Assembly: GCF_004349235.1 (NCBI RefSeq)
Contig: NZ_SMKY01000018.1
Span: 1-61,140 of the forward strand
From: Actinomadura darangshiensis
GTDB lineage: Bacteria; Actinomycetota; Actinomycetes; Streptosporangiales; Streptosporangiaceae
DNA: 61,140 nt
Reading direction: 5' to 3'
Of the stretch, positions 59,552 through 61,140 are shown piece by piece. A program made the position numbers and the translations under genes. Under the pieces are notes generated by a model. That model did not search any database. It worked only from the letters and a program-made list of their open reading frames with translations, and had not been told where the DNA came from. The stretch's first letter is position 1; every line of letters begins with the position of its first letter.

Positions 59552-59994
59552 CAAGGCCTCCCAACGTCTCGGCGTACCGGTGTCGACCATCCGGAACGCG
59601 GAAACCCATCGGTGAGCCGCCTCAGCGTGCCCTGTCGTCGACCGGGGCCATGTGGCTCCGGCCGAGCCACCTGCGTCCGCACGCCCCACCGGCCGCGCCG
59701 GGTGAGTGGGACGACGGGTACCCCCGGCTCCACCCGGAGGACGGCGTCCTGGACCCGGCACGCCGAACCGCGCGAGACCATGTCCGTAGCCCCCACGCCG
59801 CCCAGGAGACCCCGGCTCGGGGCGGCGCGCCGAGTAGGCCGGCGCCCTTGCGCCCGACGGCAAGGTCAACCCAGGCTGAGTCACCGACGTGCTGGCCGCC
59901 CAACGCCGCGAACGCGCCCGAGTCCGCAGCCAACGCCAGCAACGCTGGGGCCGACCACGCCACAAGGCCGCGTGACCGCACCCGGCGAACGTTC
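59552..59994. other. Spacer with degenerate coding traces
   Basis: About 440 bases. A plus-strand frame ending near 59974 reads VTDVLAAQRRERARVRSQRQ and RWGRPRHKAA, a basic tail like that of mobile-element proteins. An in-frame TGA just before it shows decay. Promoter of the DHFR-like gene must lie at the left end. Nothing else supportable. Confidence 0.25.
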
Positions 59995-60153
59995 ATGGTC
60001 ATCGCACTAGACGCGGACGCGAAATCGCTGCACGTCCTCAGCGAGCTTCGGCGTCTGGACGCGGCACTCAGCCAGAGCTGGAACCGCCAGCCCAAGGTCG
60101 CCGAGTTCCGCGACGCGCTCCGCACCACCGCCCGCGACCTCGGCGAACACTGA
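59995..60153 (+). CDS. Small hypothetical protein
   Basis: 52 residues with SLHVLSELRRLDAALSQSWN and VAEFRDALRTTARDLGEH, a probable helical pair. No clear RBS and no recognised family. It precedes the phosphotransferase by 41 bases on the same strand and may be the tail of a degraded larger gene. Confidence 0.35.
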   Translation: MVIALDADAKSLHVLSELRRLDAALSQSWNRQPKVAEFRDALRTTARDLGEH

Positions 60154-60194
60154 ACAATCGGTATTTCGAGCCCAGCACAGGAAAGACCTTCTGC

Positions 60195-61140
60195 ATGACA
60201 TCACCCGCGACGGGTGCCGCGGCCGGCACCGCCGTACGCCCACGCTGGGACCAGCTCCCCGCACCGCTACGCGAGCACCTGACCGCCCGCCTCGGGGACA
60301 TCACCCAGGCCCAGGTCCAGACCGGCGGGTTCACACCCGGCCTCGCCGCTCGCCTCCGGCTCGCCGACGGGGACCGGGTGTTCGTCAAGGGCATCAGCGC
60401 CGACCACCCCCTGGCCGGCCGGTACCGGGACGAAGCCCGGGTCGTCCGAGCGCTCCCCACCGCAGTGCCCGCGCCACGCCTGCGCTGGGACGAGGAGATC
60501 GCCGGATGGACGGTGCTGGCCTTCGACGACGTCAACGGCCGTCACGCCGACCTGGCCCCCGGCTCGCCCGACGTCGACACCGTCGTGGAGACGGTGGCCA
60601 GACTCGCGGCCGCGCTCACCCCGTGCCCAGTCCCGGACGTGCCGGACGCCGGTGCGGAACTCGCCGACCTGGTCCACGGCTGGCGCGAACTGGCCGCATC
60701 TCCCGCCCCACCCGCAGACCCATGGATACGCCGCAACCTCCCACGCCTCACCGACACCGAAACCGCCTGGCTATCGGCCGCCGACGGCGACACCCTCCTG
60801 CACGGCGACATCAACCGCACCAACCTCCTCATCACCGCAGGACGCGCCATGCTCGTCGACTGGGGCCAGCCGGTACGCGGCGCGGCCTGGATCGACGTCG
60901 CCGACCTGATGCCGCACCTGATCCTGGCCGGCCACACCCCAGCAGCAGCCGAAGCCGCCGTCACCCAGGCACTGGACGTGGCCGGCGCCACCCCGGAGGC
61001 GATAACCAGCTACGCGGTCGCGTTCGCCGGATACTGGGCCCGGACGTCACGCCTGCCCGCACCACGCGGTGTCCCGCACCTACGCGCCCACCAAGCACGA
61101 GCCGCCAGGGCAGCCACCGCCTGGGTCGCCCACCGCACCC
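60195..61140 (+). CDS. Aminoglycoside-phosphotransferase-fold (APH/choline kinase-like) protein, 3' end off window
   Basis: At least 315 residues, open to the window end. N-lobe with GGFTPGLAARLRL and RVFVKGISA (ATP-binding Lys); C-lobe with the Brenner-type catalytic loop TLLHGDINRTNLLI and metal-binding Asp in AMLVDWGQP. The APH-like fold phosphorylates small molecules; most chromosomal actinomycete members are not resistance enzymes. AGGAAAG lies 9 bases before the ATG. Confidence 0.88.
   Translation, partial: MTSPATGAAAGTAVRPRWDQLPAPLREHLTARLGDITQAQVQTGGFTPGLAARLRLADGDRVFVKGISADHPLAGRYRDEARVVRALPTAVPAPRLRWDEEIAGWTVLAFDDVNGRHADLAPGSPDVDTVVETVARLAAALTPCPVPDVPDAGAELADLVHGWRELAASPAPPADPWIRRNLPRLTDTETAWLSAADGDTLLHGDINRTNLLITAGRAMLVDWGQPVRGAAWIDVADLMPHLILAGHTPAAAEAAVTQALDVAGATPEAITSYAVAFAGYWARTSRLPAPRGVPHLRAHQARAARAATAWVAHRT

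Noticed and set aside
1..61140. CRISPR array or rRNA operon
   Set aside because: No regularly spaced repeats and no rRNA-like sequence were seen.
27575..61140. Second copy of the tRNA-Pro 3' end as the right attachment site
   Set aside because: No convincing repeat of the T-arm/acceptor sequence was noticed on the right side of the window.
60195..61140. Aminoglycoside resistance gene
   Set aside because: Only the general APH fold is visible; chromosomal actinomycete members act on diverse metabolites and no resistance-specific signature was recognised.

Overview
The window is high-GC actinomycete DNA. Gene style (many GTG starts, ATGA/GTGA start-stop overlaps, an IclR-type gylR next to glpF-glpK-glpD, a kstR2 steroid regulon, a c-di-AMP riboswitch ahead of a cell-wall hydrolase) fits a soil actinomycete of the Actinomadura/Streptosporangiales type. 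That genus-level placement is inference. All calls come from reading the sequence; no database search was run.

Layout. 1-0.86 kb: a serine/threonine kinase cut by the window edge. 1-6.2 kb: an acyl-CoA degradation cluster (CaiB-type CoA-transferase, two acyl-CoA dehydrogenases, a crotonase) with a FadR-type GntR regulator. 6.2-13 kb: a glycerol locus with two glycerol kinases on opposite sides of a gylR/glpF divergent promoter that holds two copies of a palindrome. 13-18.7 kb: a minus-strand operon fadE30-ipdF-kstR2-fadA6, syntenic with the mycobacterial steroid C/D-ring genes, extended by an Old-Yellow-type flavoprotein and a HTD2-type hydratase and preceded by a KstR2-like operator. 18.7-23 kb: two wall-polymer glycosyltransferases, one a GT2/TagF fusion. 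23-27.4 kb: a CHAP hydrolase behind a c-di-AMP riboswitch, an ANTAR-PAS-SpoIIE phosphatase and a beta-lactamase-fold lipoprotein.

27.5-39.2 kb is an accessory region starting at tRNA-Pro(GGG). It contains integrase remnants, IS110, IS256, IS481-like and IS5 fragments, a decayed XRE/DUF6879 gene and a truncated FxLD-system methyltransferase. Intact islands within it are an MMPL transporter with a convergent two-component system, a proline-rich membrane protein and a PASTA lipoprotein.

39.2-56.4 kb is a plant-polysaccharide/L-fucose utilisation island. It encodes secreted GH27, GH3-PA14, GH29 and a Tat-exported lyase-like protein, an intracellular GH36, a sugar ABC importer, a FadR-type regulator, and the oxidative L-fucose pathway (aldo-keto dehydrogenase, lactonase, L-fuconate dehydratase, SDR). 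The last hydrolase of that pathway survives only as a 42-codon in-frame minigene, and a GH28 gene survives only as a 133-codon in-frame minigene. A recurring operator-like motif (ATnsATCnGATGnAT) ties the island together and is the main candidate for an undescribed regulon.

56.4-61.1 kb returns to accessory DNA: integrase, XRE and GntR pseudogenes, a haloacetate-dehalogenase-like hydrolase, a DHFR-like reductase and an aminoglycoside-phosphotransferase-fold protein cut by the right edge.
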